A stretch of DNA of 56,088 bases from Spirirestis rafaelensis WJT71-NPBG6 (GCA_019359015.1 JAHHID010000047.1:1-56088); one strand, 5' to 3'. Counted from the first letter of the stretch, positions 37,254 through 46,850 are shown. A program made the numbers and translations. Notes: generated from the sequence alone by a model not told the origin.

Positions 37254-37973
37254 TTAATTCCAACGCAGGACTTTTTCTTTGATTATGGTTTGACCATTGT
37301 CAGAAATTCTTAGCACTTTCCGGGTGAGAACATAACGCATATCACCGTTAATTGCAATATACTGATTCGCTTCAGGTGCGTTTTTAGAATTATAGCTAGA
37401 GAGTGGAACCGCGATCCGGCGATTGCCACTTCTAGTAATGGCAATATAGTTACTGGGAAGATTGCTGCCGCAAATATAAACAATAAAGCTTTTAGTTTCG
37501 GCTTCACCAAAGATATTTTCACCTTCGGGACAACCTTTAGCAAGAGGTTGACCATCACCAGCGATCGCATTATTCACTCTTTCTTTTAGAACAACACGCT
37601 TGTTTTTAATTACTTGCAGTTCATATGGGGTAACAGCGTATGCTATTTCTCCCTTGCTAGCAATATAAGTTTCACCTGTTGTGCTACTTACAGGTACGGT
37701 GATTTTGCTATTGTCTGTTTTAGAGATACGGACGTAATATCCAAGCGCATTTTGATTATCTCCTCGGCAAATATAAACAGAATATTTAGCTGTATCGAAA
37801 CTGCGTTTAGGTAGCAATTTTGCCGATGGACAAATTTGCGGTGAGTTGAATTGCTCTAAGTTGTTTGCGGGTAGGGCTTTTGCTGACGGTGTAAGTAAAA
37901 ATAATGAAGTTCCACTCAGCAAAGCTAACTTTAAAGTACCTTTGCAATTAAACTGTATTTGTAAAAATTTCAT
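37254..37973 (-). CDS. Secreted protein of unknown function
   Basis: About 239 residues with an N-terminal signal peptide (basic MKFLQIQFNCKGTLK, hydrophobic LALLSGTSLFLLTPSAKALP, cleavage near AKA). The mature part has two related halves: YICRGDNQNALGYYVRISKT and YICGSNLPSNYIAITRSGN, each followed by a VPVSS/VPLSS segment, so it looks internally duplicated. Each half is cysteine-containing. No family is recognised. ATG at 37982 would add three residues. Convergent with the manA-like gene. Confidence 0.75.
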   Translation of the reverse strand: MKFLQIQFNCKGTLKLALLSGTSLFLLTPSAKALPANNLEQFNSPQICPSAKLLPKRSFDTAKYSVYICRGDNQNALGYYVRISKTDNSKITVPVSSTTGETYIASKGEIAYAVTPYELQVIKNKRVVLKERVNNAIAGDGQPLAKGCPEGENIFGEAETKSFIVYICGSNLPSNYIAITRSGNRRIAVPLSSYNSKNAPEANQYIAINGDMRYVLTRKVLRISDNGQTIIKEKVLRWN

Positions 37974-38168
37974 GTTTATCAAGTTTTAATCAATAAAATC
38001 ATCGCCGCTACTAATTAGTTAATGGCGTTAAATTTCAGTAATATAACGGTAGAAAGAGTGTTTTTATTATCGGAAAAAAATAGGCTCAGGACAAGTAAAT
38101 ATCCTGAGCGCTCATATATTCTTTAATGAAAGTTCTTTTTGCGTGATTTTACTGTTAAATGTATTCTC

Positions 38169-38618
38169 TTAACTTGACTCGCACTCTCGTTTAGTCACAT
38201 AATGGCGGTAGCGAAACATTACTTCTAGTTGTGCTTGCACTAACCAACCGCTGAAAAATTCTACTGGATCGCCACCTGGGATTGAAAAGGCAATAGCATC
38301 AGTTAATTTAGTTTTGCCATTTTCTGGTTCAAATTGATGTCGATGCACCCAAGATTCAAATGGACCTGATATCTGTTCGTCAGTAAATAGTCGATATTCT
38401 TCACATTCGGTATGACGCGCTAACCAAGTTAAAGGTAATAATCCCAAGAAAAGCCGAAATTCTGTAATCGCACCAACATCAAGTCCCCCCTCACGACGCA
38501 TGACTTGTACTGGTTGCCAAGGTGGGGTAAGGAGTTGTAAGATGTCTGGTCTTTCGTGAAATTTCCAAACAACTTCTACGGGTGCATTAATTACTGAAGA
38601 GTATTTAAAGTCAAGCAT
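38169..38618 (-). CDS. SRPBCC (START-like) family protein
   Basis: A 149-residue protein with the polyketide-cyclase/START-type beginning SSVINAPVEVVWKFHERPDI, a long curved sheet and a final helix (WLVQAQLEVMFRYRHYV). This superfamily forms a hydrophobic ligand pocket; ligand and role are unknown. The N-terminus is complete and the length typical. The CPXCG gene lies 19 bp upstream on the same strand, so the two are probably cotranscribed. Confidence 0.85.
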   Translation of the reverse strand: MLDFKYSSVINAPVEVVWKFHERPDILQLLTPPWQPVQVMRREGGLDVGAITEFRLFLGLLPLTWLARHTECEEYRLFTDEQISGPFESWVHRHQFEPENGKTKLTDAIAFSIPGGDPVEFFSGWLVQAQLEVMFRYRHYVTKRECESS

Positions 38619-38637
38619 TGACAGAAAAACCTAAAAT

Positions 38638-38826
38638 TCAACCTTCATATTCTGTATCGATTTCTATATCTAAAGTTTCTTCATCCACCCGAAGATATAA
38701 AACGTTTGGACGACAGCAAACTTGACAATCTTCTATATAAGATTGCTGTCCACCTGCGCTCAAGTCTACAAAGGTTACGTTAGGTTCACCACAATAAGCG
38801 CAGTAAAATTCGGATGTTGTTTGCAT
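38638..38826 (-). CDS. CPXCG-motif cysteine-rich protein
   Basis: A 62-residue protein with two C-x-x-C pairs, CAYCG (9-13) and CQVCC (34-38), the layout of the small CPXCG zinc-ribbon-like family, here with A-Y in the first pair in place of P-x. The acidic tail (DEETLDIEIDTEYEG) is also typical. Function unknown; a metal-binding or RNA/protein-binding role is likely. It precedes the SRPBCC gene by 19 bp on the same strand. Confidence 0.85.
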   Translation of the reverse strand: MQTTSEFYCAYCGEPNVTFVDLSAGGQQSYIEDCQVCCRPNVLYLRVDEETLDIEIDTEYEG

Positions 38827-38863
38827 TTGATTTCAAAATTTTTACGCTTTGGTAGAGACGTTC

Positions 38864-38997
38864 CAATACCGTTCGGATAAGGTTTTTTGATGAAAATTAT
38901 AGATCACAAAGACGCGATAAATAGCCGTCTTTACAATAATCAGTCCTTTGTAGAGACGGGGATTTATCGCGTCTCTTACCTTAACCGAACCGTATTG
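38864..38997. repeat. Family A inverted-repeat element, copy 2
   Basis: CAATACCGTTCGGATAAG at the left and CTTAACCGAACCGTATTG at the right after 134 bp. The interior holds the AAAGACGCGATAAATAGCCG / CGGGGATTTATCGCGTCTC pair separated by ATAATCAGTCCTTTGTAGAG. The whole sequence is a near-identical reverse complement of 48178-48313. It lies between the CPXCG gene and the radical SAM gene. Confidence 0.9.
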
Positions 38998-39068
38998 AGA
39001 GACGTTCCGTCGTAACGCCTGTACGAGAAATTAGGAATTTCATATGTTAATTCAGCAACGTTAAAAAA

Positions 39069-40715
39069 TTATAACTTTAATGGCTGTAATTCCTTTGGCG
39101 ATGAGTTAAATTTACTTGTGGCATCAGCCAAGTGCTTTAACAGTGTAGACTGTGGTAGAGGTCCTTGTAAGTGACTCCAAGGTAATACTTGTTCTGTTGA
39201 CCAGTCGGCGTGAACGTAAAAATCTAAGTCGGGAGTTTGTCCTTTAAGTTGTTTGAAAGCGCGTTTATAACTACCCAAAGAATCGCCAAAGTTGCGAGTT
39301 AATTGTAAAAGCTGGGAAAGTCGGCGATCGCCTCGTGATAACAATGCTTGAATTATTGACCAATTGTAACTTTCTGGGCGAAAATCTATTCCCTGTGGTT
39401 TGAGTTGTTTTTGTAAAAATTGCAACCGCTTCTCGGCTTGACGATTCACTCCAAACCATTGAAATGGCGTGTGTGCTTTGGGTACAAAGGTGCTGCAACC
39501 TAGTGTTAACCGTAATCCTGGCGCAGCTTTTTTTACGGCACGCATCATCGCCACAGTTTGCTCTAAATCTTCTGATTCTTCACCGGGAATTCCTGCCATG
39601 CCGTAAAGTTTTAAATTAGATAAGCCACCAGCTTTGGTATTTACCGCAGCTTGGATAATTTCATCATTATGCAGCTTTTTGTTAATGATTTCGCGTAATT
39701 TTTCCGAACCGCTTTCTATGGCAATGGTAAGCGATCGCGTGTCTCGTTTGGCTAAGGTTTGCGCTAATTGTACAGTTACTGTATTAGTTCGTACCGAGGC
39801 AATACTCAAGCGTACATCGTCATATTTTGGCTGACTAATATAATTGAGTAAGGTTTCAAATTCTGGATGCTGAGTTACTGAAGCTCCTAATAATCCTAAG
39901 CGATTTGTGACAGCCAAACCTCTCTCAATTGCCGGAATTAAAGATTCTTCAACACTCGCAGTTCTAAAAGGTAAAGTCAGATAACTTGCCAAACAGAAAC
40001 GACACATTTCTGGGCAACTTCTCACCACTTCCACCATGTAAATATTTTCCCAAGCTGCTTTTTCGGTGACGACAGTTGAAGCTGAAAGAACGTTTCCCCG
40101 GTAAGTTTGCTTTTGCACTATCGCCGGAATTTCTGGGGAGATTGGTTTAATCGACTTGATAGCACCATCTAAAGTTTCATATTCAACTTCATACAAACTA
40201 GGAACATAAATTCCTGGTACTTGTGCAAGTGTTTTTAATTGGATTTCTCTAGACGCATTTCTAACTTCTTTGTAAGCGTTAATAAAATTGCCCAACAAAT
40301 CTTCGCCATCCCCTAGTAAAATTACATCGAAGAAATCGGTGAAAGGTTCGGGGTTAGCAGTCAGAACGGGACCACCGCCAAAAACTATGGGATGATTATT
40401 ATCGCGGGCAGATGTGGCGATGGGAATTTCTAAAGATTCAAGTAAATTTAAAATATTCACATAATCGAGTTCCCACGACATAGAAAAGCCGAGTAATTCT
40501 GGCTTTCTCGGAAGTTGTTCGTGAGTATCGGTAAACAACCGACTCACCTGCACGTCATCACGCATTGCCAAAGTTGCCCAAACTACCTGATAGCCTAGGC
40601 TAGTGATTCCCACAGTGTATTCATTGGGGAAAGCAAAAATTGTCGGGATAGCGTCGGTGCCGGGGGTTGCGGGAGTAAATAAAAGCCGTTCAGCGGCAAA
40701 TACAGATGAGGTCAC
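39069..40715 (-). CDS. Radical SAM protein with B12-binding-like N-terminal domain
   Basis: A 548-residue protein. Residues about 1-150 form a B12-binding-type Rossmann region (FGGGPVLTANPEPFTDFFDV). The radical SAM centre follows with CPEMCRFC (Cys234, 238 and 241, the C-x3-C-x2-C motif for a 4Fe-4S cluster). Sequences such as IAIESGSEKLREIINKKLH and GIPGEESEDLEQTVAMM are typical of Elp3/MiaB-like radical SAM barrels. The family is widespread in cyanobacteria but the substrate is unknown. No partner is adjacent; the CPXCG and SRPBCC genes lie downstream across the MITE-like element. Confidence 0.88.
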   Translation of the reverse strand: MTSSVFAAERLLFTPATPGTDAIPTIFAFPNEYTVGITSLGYQVVWATLAMRDDVQVSRLFTDTHEQLPRKPELLGFSMSWELDYVNILNLLESLEIPIATSARDNNHPIVFGGGPVLTANPEPFTDFFDVILLGDGEDLLGNFINAYKEVRNASREIQLKTLAQVPGIYVPSLYEVEYETLDGAIKSIKPISPEIPAIVQKQTYRGNVLSASTVVTEKAAWENIYMVEVVRSCPEMCRFCLASYLTLPFRTASVEESLIPAIERGLAVTNRLGLLGASVTQHPEFETLLNYISQPKYDDVRLSIASVRTNTVTVQLAQTLAKRDTRSLTIAIESGSEKLREIINKKLHNDEIIQAAVNTKAGGLSNLKLYGMAGIPGEESEDLEQTVAMMRAVKKAAPGLRLTLGCSTFVPKAHTPFQWFGVNRQAEKRLQFLQKQLKPQGIDFRPESYNWSIIQALLSRGDRRLSQLLQLTRNFGDSLGSYKRAFKQLKGQTPDLDFYVHADWSTEQVLPWSHLQGPLPQSTLLKHLADATSKFNSSPKELQPLKL

Positions 40716-40749
40716 AAGTTTTTCTAAGGGCTGGATTATCGAGAGAATT

Positions 40750-40895
40750 TCTCACCTTAAGGGTGGAGCTACACGAACAAAACCCACCTTGTCCTAAAGG
40801 ACACGCACTCGCGAACGTGGGCTGAAAATTCTTGAAGTCCGCGCAGGGGCACTTTGTATGTGTAGTCCTACCCTTGTTAGGTGACAGACGCTTAT
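40750..40895. repeat. Degenerate double-hairpin repeat, family C
   Basis: GGGTGGAGCTACACGAACAA and AACCCACCTT flank CTTGTCCTAAAGGACACG (a small hairpin), then GTAGTCCTACCCTTGTTAGG. The arrangement resembles the hairpin-TATAG-hairpin repeats at 47727-47818, 50917-50972 and 53851-53905, though it is worn. No gene. Confidence 0.45.
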
Positions 40896-40903
40896 CATCA
40901 GGT

Positions 40904-41158
40904 TCATCTATATCTAATTTTAAGCCATATAATTATTATATTAAAAAATAATGTTACCCCGTTAGCGAGAATAATCGGCAAGGCTTGTAGAGATATTCCG
41001 TAGATTAGCCATAAAAGAATGCCAATGTTAAAAGTAATCAGCATGACATATGAAACATCTTTGGCTGATTTGCTTTGCCATGTTTTTATCATCTGCGGGA
41101 TGAATGAAAACGTTGTTAATGTAGCGGCGACTAATCCCAAAATTGTAGTAAAATCCAT
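40904..41158 (-). CDS. SemiSWEET sugar transporter
   Basis: An 84-residue protein with three transmembrane helices of the MtN3/SemiSWEET type: TTILGLVAATLTTFSFIPQM (with the PQ-loop proline-glutamine pair), KDVSYVMLITFNIGILLWLI and ANGVTLFFNIIIIWLKIRYR. SemiSWEETs dimerise to move sugars, usually sucrose or glucose, down a gradient. Start at 41158 (MDFTTI); an in-frame ATG three codons upstream is the alternative. The AGE-like epimerase further along the window also handles sugars, but there is no operon link. Confidence 0.92.
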   Translation of the reverse strand: MDFTTILGLVAATLTTFSFIPQMIKTWQSKSAKDVSYVMLITFNIGILLWLIYGISLQALPIILANGVTLFFNIIIIWLKIRYR

Positions 41159-41312
41159 TAGATGCACCTTTTATAACCACCGAAATTATTTTTTTAGAAT
41201 TATTGCACAAAAATACCTCTTTTTTATTTTTCACCAGACTTAACAACGATCATTTATCTGCGTTAACGTGTGGTTTCATTTTCATGTATCTTGAATTTTG
41301 CTCATCAATCTC

Positions 41313-42182
41313 TTACGTAAGCAATTTTTCATTTCTTAATAATTCATCAAGGCTATCAATAAGTGCGTTAGTTTTTTCAAGTATATATTGTTTGTTTTCT
41401 ATTGCTGCTAGAGAAATTATTAAACTAGTAATATCTTGTTCCATATTTTTTGGCAATTTATCACAGAATTTATTAGCAAATTGCACTAAACGCTTTTCTC
41501 CTGGATGAGGCAAATAGTTGACAGCAAAAATAATATCAAAGTAACTTGCTATCAAAGCAGCAATTCGGTGATTGATGCTAACCAAATCATTACGTCTGGT
41601 TGCTGATTCTATCTGGTGAGTGTAAGCAGAAATATTATTTCGCAAAATCGGGTAGTTTTTAGCAATTATCGCTTGCCTTAATGCTTCAGGATAAGGCTGT
41701 GTTGCTGTGACACGCAACTGCCTAAACCAGTTGTCTGTGTCATATAATGGCTTTGATTTTAAAACATTCCACCAAAAGCAAGTTGAATATCCGACTGAAG
41801 CCTGATGTTTCACCAGCACAGAATTTAGTTGCTCTTCAATCCAAGCTGGGGAACGGTACATTATATCTATACCTATTCCATAATTTTTATCTATCCATTC
41901 GTCACCGGGTTCCCAAAATTGATTATTGATTTCCAGGCGATCGCTAAATTTTTTAGCAATATCACAACGAATTTCTACCGGAATTTCTGCTGACACATAC
42001 ACGTAAAAATCTAAGTCTGACAAATCATCTGAAATGTCACTGGTTTGAGAACCTGATAAGGCAACAGCTACAACTTGAGGTAGTTTACTAAATTCAGCGG
42101 CAATGCTGTCAGCTAAAGAAGAAATTTGCTGAGAAGAAACAGCTTTTTCAGTATTACTTAAAGAATAATCTTCGGGCATCAT
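41313..42182 (-). CDS. Nucleotidyltransferase-fold protein (DUF4037-like)
   Basis: A 289-residue protein with a pol-beta-type nucleotidyltransferase core at the N-terminus: VVAVALSGSQTSD, then DLSDLDFYVYV giving the D-x-D pair, and GIGIDIMYRSPAW carrying the likely third aspartate. The C-terminal helical domain resembles that of aminoglycoside or other small-molecule adenylyltransferases. The metal-binding aspartates look intact. The acceptor is unknown; resistance, tRNA or toxin-type roles are possible and not distinguishable here. No neighbouring partner gene. Confidence 0.8.
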   Translation of the reverse strand: MMPEDYSLSNTEKAVSSQQISSLADSIAAEFSKLPQVVAVALSGSQTSDISDDLSDLDFYVYVSAEIPVEIRCDIAKKFSDRLEINNQFWEPGDEWIDKNYGIGIDIMYRSPAWIEEQLNSVLVKHQASVGYSTCFWWNVLKSKPLYDTDNWFRQLRVTATQPYPEALRQAIIAKNYPILRNNISAYTHQIESATRRNDLVSINHRIAALIASYFDIIFAVNYLPHPGEKRLVQFANKFCDKLPKNMEQDITSLIISLAAIENKQYILEKTNALIDSLDELLRNEKLLT

Positions 42183-42259
42183 AACAGCAAAAAAGGGTGG
42201 ACAACAGATTCCACCCTAGCAAATAAACGCCATTATATAACCAGCAACAGGCGCCTTAT

Positions 42260-43348
42260 CTACAACAGTGTACACTGTCCCTGCTGCCGCAATAAATGAT
42301 CGCACAGCACTAAAGCAACCATTGCTTCCACCATCGGCACAGCACGCGGTAAAACACAAGGATCGTGTCTTCCTTTGGCGGCTAATAGGGTTTCTTCACC
42401 CTCATTTGTCACCGTTTTCTGCTCTTTTCTAATGGTGGCTGTTGGCTTAAATGCTACCCGTAAAATGATATTCTCACCGTTGGAAATTCCGCCTTGAATT
42501 CCTCCAGAACGATTAGTTACAGTGCGAATTTCACCGTTATCATCAATATAATATTCGTCGTTGTGTTCAATTCCAGTTAACAGTGTCCCCGCGAAACCTG
42601 AGCCAATTTCAAAGCCTTTACTAGCGGGGAGAGACATTACACCTTTGGCAATATCTGCTTCTAATTTATCGAAAACTGGAACCCCCAAACCTTTGGGCAC
42701 ATTTCGTGCTACACATTCTACCACACCACCGATAGAATCGCCTTGTCTACCGATCGCCTCGATTAATTCAATCATCCGTTCTGCACATTCGGCATCGGGA
42801 CAGCGGACGATGTTACTTTCAACTTGTTCTAAAGTGACGGTATTTGCATCGACCGCACCTTCTAAATCTTTGATGCGCTTAACGTAACCGATGACTTCCA
42901 CATTAGCGACTTGACGAAGAATTTTTTTAGCGATCGCACCTGCTGCTACTCTGCCAATTGTCTCACGCGCCGACGATCTACCGCCACCTTGCCAATTACG
43001 AATGCCATATTTTGCATCATAAGTGACATCGGCATGAGAAGGGCGATACTTCTGTTGCATCTCGTCGTAATCTTGAGAACGAGCGTCTTTATTCCGCACC
43101 AAAATTGATATTGGCGTTCCTAAAGTTTTACCCTCAAACACTCCAGAGAGAATTTCGCACTTATCCTCTTCTTTGCGAGGTGTTGTAATTTTACTTTGTC
43201 CGGGACGCCTTCTATCTAAATCTAATTGAATTTCTTCAGCAGAGATTTCTAGTCGTGGAGGACAACCATCAATTATAACTCCCACACCGCCGCCGTGAGA
43301 CTCGCCAAAAGTAGTAATGCGAAATAAATGCCCAAAAGTGTTTCCCAT
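42260..43348 (-). CDS. aroC: Chorismate synthase
   Basis: Last step of the shikimate pathway, converting EPSP to chorismate with reduced FMN. The 362-residue protein starts [20 protein letters not shown] and contains [14 protein letters not shown] and [20 protein letters not shown], the diagnostic signatures. Start at 43348 (MGNT) in preference to an ATG three codons upstream. The C-terminus ([15 protein letters not shown]) is complete. Next gene upstream is divergent-type small protein; it looks monocistronic. Confidence 0.97.
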   Translation of the reverse strand: MGNTFGHLFRITTFGESHGGGVGVIIDGCPPRLEISAEEIQLDLDRRRPGQSKITTPRKEEDKCEILSGVFEGKTLGTPISILVRNKDARSQDYDEMQQKYRPSHADVTYDAKYGIRNWQGGGRSSARETIGRVAAGAIAKKILRQVANVEVIGYVKRIKDLEGAVDANTVTLEQVESNIVRCPDAECAERMIELIEAIGRQGDSIGGVVECVARNVPKGLGVPVFDKLEADIAKGVMSLPASKGFEIGSGFAGTLLTGIEHNDEYYIDDNGEIRTVTNRSGGIQGGISNGENIILRVAFKPTATIRKEQKTVTNEGEETLLAAKGRHDPCVLPRAVPMVEAMVALVLCDHLLRQQGQCTLL

Positions 43349-43510
43349 AATTTTCAATAAAAGGAGTCAAGGGTCAAAAGGTAGGAGTCAGGAGTTAATC
43401 TTATGTATTTTAGCTGATGTCTTGTTCTGACTACAAAGACAAAAAACATCACAATTTTGTCTTTTTTTTTCATATTGCGATTAAGATTTTTTAGTTTCCG
43501 GCATTTTTAA

Positions 43511-43768
43511 CTAAAACCAACCCAAGCCAACGGTGGCAATTGCTGCTAGCGTCATAAAAGCAAACAGTGTAGACTTCAAACCTACGCTGATTCCAGGAGA
43601 CGAAATCACAGATGGTGCCTTGATTGCTAAAAACCAGGGATTGCCTTTTTTGAAGTATTTTTCAATATATCGGTAACTGATTGTATCTATTGATAGATTT
43701 ACTTGAAGATACTTGTAGCCTATGCACAGCAACGCGATAATTAACGCTGTTACTTTTACCGCATTCAT
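43511..43768 (-). CDS. Small membrane protein of unknown function
   Basis: An 85-residue protein with two hydrophobic segments ([20 protein letters not shown] near the start, [19 protein letters not shown] at the end) joined by a charged region ([12 protein letters not shown]). No family recognised. It is read divergently from the epimerase gene, with only 11 bp between start codons, so promoter signals would have to overlap both coding regions or lie inside them. Coding is likely by composition but unproven. Confidence 0.6.
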   Translation of the reverse strand: MNAVKVTALIIALLCIGYKYLQVNLSIDTISYRYIEKYFKKGNPWFLAIKAPSVISSPGISVGLKSTLFAFMTLAAIATVGLGWF

Positions 43769-43779
43769 GGAGAAAATTT

Positions 43780-44952
43780 ATGGAGCACGACTTTAAAGCG
43801 CTTGCTGAACTTTACAAAAACGCGCTCCTCAACGACGTACTTCCATTTTGGGAAAAACATTCGCTCGACTCGCAGCAAGGTGGCTATTTTACCTGCCTGG
43901 ATCGCGAGGGCAAGGTTTATGATACAGATAAATTTATCTGGCTGCAAAACCGCCAGTTGTGGACATTTTCCATGCTCTACAACCAGCTAGAAAAACGGGA
44001 AAACTGGCTGAAAATTGCTGTTCATGGTGCTAATTTTCTCGTTCAACATGGCAGAGATGTTGATGGCAACTGGTACTTTGCCTTAACTCGTGAGGGGAAA
44101 CCACTGGTTCAGCCTTATAATATCTTTTCTGATTGCTTTGCAGCGATGGCATTTAGCCAATACGCTCTTGCTGGGGGCGAAGATTGGGCAAAAGATGTGG
44201 CAATGCAGGCTTACAACAACGTTTTGCGCCGTAAGGAAAATCCAAAGGGAAATTATAACAAGACTTATCCTGGCACGCGCCCAATGAAAGCTTTGGCAGT
44301 GCCGATGATTTTAGCCAACCTGACTCTGGAAATGGAATGGTTGCTGCCCAAAGAAACGCTGGAGAATGTCTTGGAGATGACTGTTAAAGAAGTGATGAGC
44401 GATTTTCTCGACCAGGAACAAGGGCTGATGTACGAAAATGTCGCTCCCGATGGTTCCCACATTAATTCTTTTGAGGGACGGTTAATTAACCCCGGTCACG
44501 GCATCGAAGCTATGTGGTTTATTATGGACATCGCCCATCGCAAAAACGACATGAAAACTATTAACCAAGCCGTTGATGTAGTGCTAAATATCCTCAATTT
44601 TGCTTGGGATAGTGAGTATGGCGGATTGTACTATTTTATGGATGCAAACGGTCATCCTCCACAGCAACTGGAATGGGATCAAAAGCTTTGGTGGGTACAT
44701 TTAGAGTCGCTAGTTGCCCTGGCAATGGGCTATCGCCTAACCGGGCGTGAGGCGTGTTGGGAATGGTATCAAAAAATGCACGATTATGCGTGGTCACATT
44801 TTGCCGATCCACAGCATGGTGAGTGGTTTGGCTATCTTAATCGGCGTGGGGAAGTATTGTTGAATCTTAAAGGTGGCAAATGGAAAGGCTGCTTTCACGT
44901 ACCGCGTGCGTTGTACCTTTGTTGGCAGCAGTTTGAGGCATTGAGTGCTTAG
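43780..44952 (+). CDS. N-acylglucosamine 2-epimerase
   Basis: Interconverts N-acetylglucosamine and N-acetylmannosamine, ATP acting as an allosteric cofactor in characterised bacterial enzymes. The 390-residue (alpha/alpha)6-barrel protein matches the Anabaena AGE closely, with [59 protein letters not shown] and [20 protein letters not shown]. The histidines in NPGHGIEA and CFHVPRA correspond to the catalytic residues. A GGAG ribosome-binding site lies eight bases before ATG. A related cellobiose or mannose epimerase is less likely. Sialic-acid genes are not nearby, so the physiological role may be GlcNAc recycling. Confidence 0.92.
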   Translation: MEHDFKALAELYKNALLNDVLPFWEKHSLDSQQGGYFTCLDREGKVYDTDKFIWLQNRQLWTFSMLYNQLEKRENWLKIAVHGANFLVQHGRDVDGNWYFALTREGKPLVQPYNIFSDCFAAMAFSQYALAGGEDWAKDVAMQAYNNVLRRKENPKGNYNKTYPGTRPMKALAVPMILANLTLEMEWLLPKETLENVLEMTVKEVMSDFLDQEQGLMYENVAPDGSHINSFEGRLINPGHGIEAMWFIMDIAHRKNDMKTINQAVDVVLNILNFAWDSEYGGLYYFMDANGHPPQQLEWDQKLWWVHLESLVALAMGYRLTGREACWEWYQKMHDYAWSHFADPQHGEWFGYLNRRGEVLLNLKGGKWKGCFHVPRALYLCWQQFEALSA

Positions 44953-45092
44953 TACAGCATTTCATTAATTCTTAGCAAATTAAATTTTGCCATAAGATTG
45001 CAATGCGATTGCATCGTGCTGCATTTAAAAACGCTACGATTTTACGCAAAACTGTACTTAGTCTGTTTCATTGATATTGCGGTTTTGACAAT

Positions 45093-45219
45093 AGACCTCT
45101 TGCATAAATCACAAAATTTGAACCCCACCCCGCCAAAGCTACGCTTTGTCTCCCCTCCCCTTGGTAAGGGGAGGGGATTAAGGGGTGGGGTGGGGTGTTA
45201 GGAACTTTTGCAAGATAGA
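45093..45219. repeat. Family B inverted-repeat element
   Basis: AGACCTCTTGCATAAATCAC at the left and ACTTTTGCAAGATAG at the right. The interior matches 33220-33399 (reversed) and 46851-47093: CAAAGCTACGCTTTG hairpin, then CCCCTCCCCTTGGTAAGGGG. Located between the epimerase and the Rof-like gene. No ORF. Confidence 0.8.
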
Positions 45220-45252
45220 GCTTCCACAATGCAGGCATCGTATTGTACTTAA

Positions 45253-45498
45253 TTACGCGCAACTAAAAGAAACCAACTTATCATTGACCGATACAATCCG
45301 ATCCAAGCGAATTTCTGTCCCATCCTTCAGCTTGATAAAGTCTGCCTGATTCGCCGCAAAAACATCCACGATGCGATTTTGCACCTCAATTACCTCATCA
45401 TCAGCATTTTTATATACAATCCGGCATTCTTGGCGCAATGTCGCCAGGGATTCTAATTCGTCGTGAAAGTCGCAACTAACTAGGCTATATGCGTCCAT
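45253..45498 (-). CDS. Rof-like (Rho-binding antiterminator family) small protein
   Basis: An 81-residue protein starting MDAYSLVSCDFHDELE. The pattern CDFHDELESLATLRQECRIV, a variable middle and KLKDGTEIRLDRIVSV matches the Rof/YaeO fold, a small Sm-like barrel. In enterobacteria Rof binds and inhibits Rho. Cyanobacteria are generally thought to lack Rho, so the target here must differ. An in-frame start ten codons upstream at 45528 is possible but would begin inside a palindromic repeat. Read in the same direction as the CapA-like gene upstream. Confidence 0.75.
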   Translation of the reverse strand: MDAYSLVSCDFHDELESLATLRQECRIVYKNADDEVIEVQNRIVDVFAANQADFIKLKDGTEIRLDRIVSVNDKLVSFSCA

Positions 45499-45516
45499 TA
45501 AACTGCACCTCTTAAT

Positions 45517-45563
45517 TGTAGTAAGCACTTTAGTGCTTAAATAAACATTAAAACCCTGACTAC
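45517..45563. repeat. Palindromic repeat, third copy of the 48-bp unit
   Basis: TGTAGTAAGCACTTTAGTGC ... CCTGACTAC, clearly related to the two copies at 29581-29699. The outer stem is less perfect because CTGACTAC replaces CTTACTAC. It lies between the CapA-like and Rof-like genes. A truncated fourth copy (TTGTAGTAAGCACTCTTCGT) lies near 33057. Confidence 0.75.
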
Positions 45564-45570
45564 GATTTTC

Positions 45571-46740
45571 TTATTTTATATTTGCCAAGACAATTTCTCC
45601 TTTCTTATTAATCTTCATTGGCTTATCAGGAAAAGCGTTTTTATTCAAATAACGCAAAAGGCTGACAGTTGTAAACCGTTGATCTATATGCGGAATTCCC
45701 TGCCGACTCATGCGAACAGGGATAATTTTACTTCCTACTAATTCTCCATAAGAGTTCATTTTCGCTTCTAAAATCATTGAGTAACCGGTTTCGTCTTTTG
45801 TTGATAAAGTCCGGTATCCGAGAAAGTTTCCTAATGAATAAGCGATGAGTTTTCCTTTATAGATTTCCATCGCTCTAGGAACGTGAGGTCCATGTCCAAT
45901 AACTAAATCTGCGCCAGCATCAATCATTGACCGAGCAAATTTCATTGAATTTCCTCGGTCTTCTCCATAAAAATATTCTGTCTGATTTTTAACATGCATT
46001 GCTCCCGTTCCCTCTGCTCCTGCCTGCATGGAAATAATTACCAGATTGGCGTTGGCTCTAGCTTCTTCAACAAGTGCTTTAGCTTTTTCCAAATCGTGCA
46101 TTGAGTTATAAATGTCATAAGTAGTAAACCCAATCATTGCTACCGGAACATTACGAACTTGTTTATAAAGAATTTGATTTTTATGACCTAATGTTTCAAT
46201 GCCAACTGCGGCAAGATTATTAACTGTATCTCGAAATCCGGCTTTACCAAAGTCTAAAGCATGGTTGTTTGCCATATTGAAAACATCAAAGCCAACATCA
46301 GCAAACAACTGTGCATATGCTGGGGGAGAACGAAAGGCAAAAATTTGCCCTTTATTGATATCTTTAGAAGAATAAGGATAGGTTGTTAAGCTAGTTTCGA
46401 GATTACCCAATAATAAATCGGCTCTTTGCAAGTATGCTCTCACCGACTTGGGTATTAACTGATTGCGATCGCGTGGAAGTCTGTTATTAGGGTAATTAGT
46501 ACCAGGAATCACATCCCCCACAGCTTGAATCGTGATGTAATCCGATTCTGGCTCCTCAAAAGTTGGCAGTGGCGTGTATTCTGGCTGATATGCTGGTAAA
46601 AGAGGTATAGCTTCCTCTGAAGTTGCAGCTTGCGATCGCTGTACTTGCCCAAAGCGGACAAAAATTCCGATACTAATGCCGACACAAAAACAGAAGCTGA
46701 TAAAACTCAACGGGAGTAATCGCCCAATTCTATTTGCCAT
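45571..46740 (-). CDS. CapA-family (PGA_cap) putative metallophosphatase
   Basis: A 389-residue protein with an N-terminal anchor (LLPLSFISFCFCVGISIGIF, about residues 8-27) and an extracytoplasmic calcineurin-like domain of the CapA type: IQAVGDVIPG, LLLGNLETSL, FNMANNHALDFG and VIGHGPHVPRAM supply the metal-binding residues. In Bacillus CapA is needed for poly-gamma-glutamate export; in cyanobacteria the role is unknown and no capBC genes are present. An enzyme acting on a surface polymer is inference. Confidence 0.88.
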   Translation of the reverse strand: MANRIGRLLPLSFISFCFCVGISIGIFVRFGQVQRSQAATSEEAIPLLPAYQPEYTPLPTFEEPESDYITIQAVGDVIPGTNYPNNRLPRDRNQLIPKSVRAYLQRADLLLGNLETSLTTYPYSSKDINKGQIFAFRSPPAYAQLFADVGFDVFNMANNHALDFGKAGFRDTVNNLAAVGIETLGHKNQILYKQVRNVPVAMIGFTTYDIYNSMHDLEKAKALVEEARANANLVIISMQAGAEGTGAMHVKNQTEYFYGEDRGNSMKFARSMIDAGADLVIGHGPHVPRAMEIYKGKLIAYSLGNFLGYRTLSTKDETGYSMILEAKMNSYGELVGSKIIPVRMSRQGIPHIDQRFTTVSLLRYLNKNAFPDKPMKINKKGEIVLANIK

Positions 46741-46850
46741 ATTTGCACTAGTTCCACTCCTCAGATTATCGGATTAGTTTAACCTATAAATTAGGAATTT
46801 TTGGTATAAATTAAGGTCTTATCTTTGCAAATCTTGATTATGTGTGCAAA

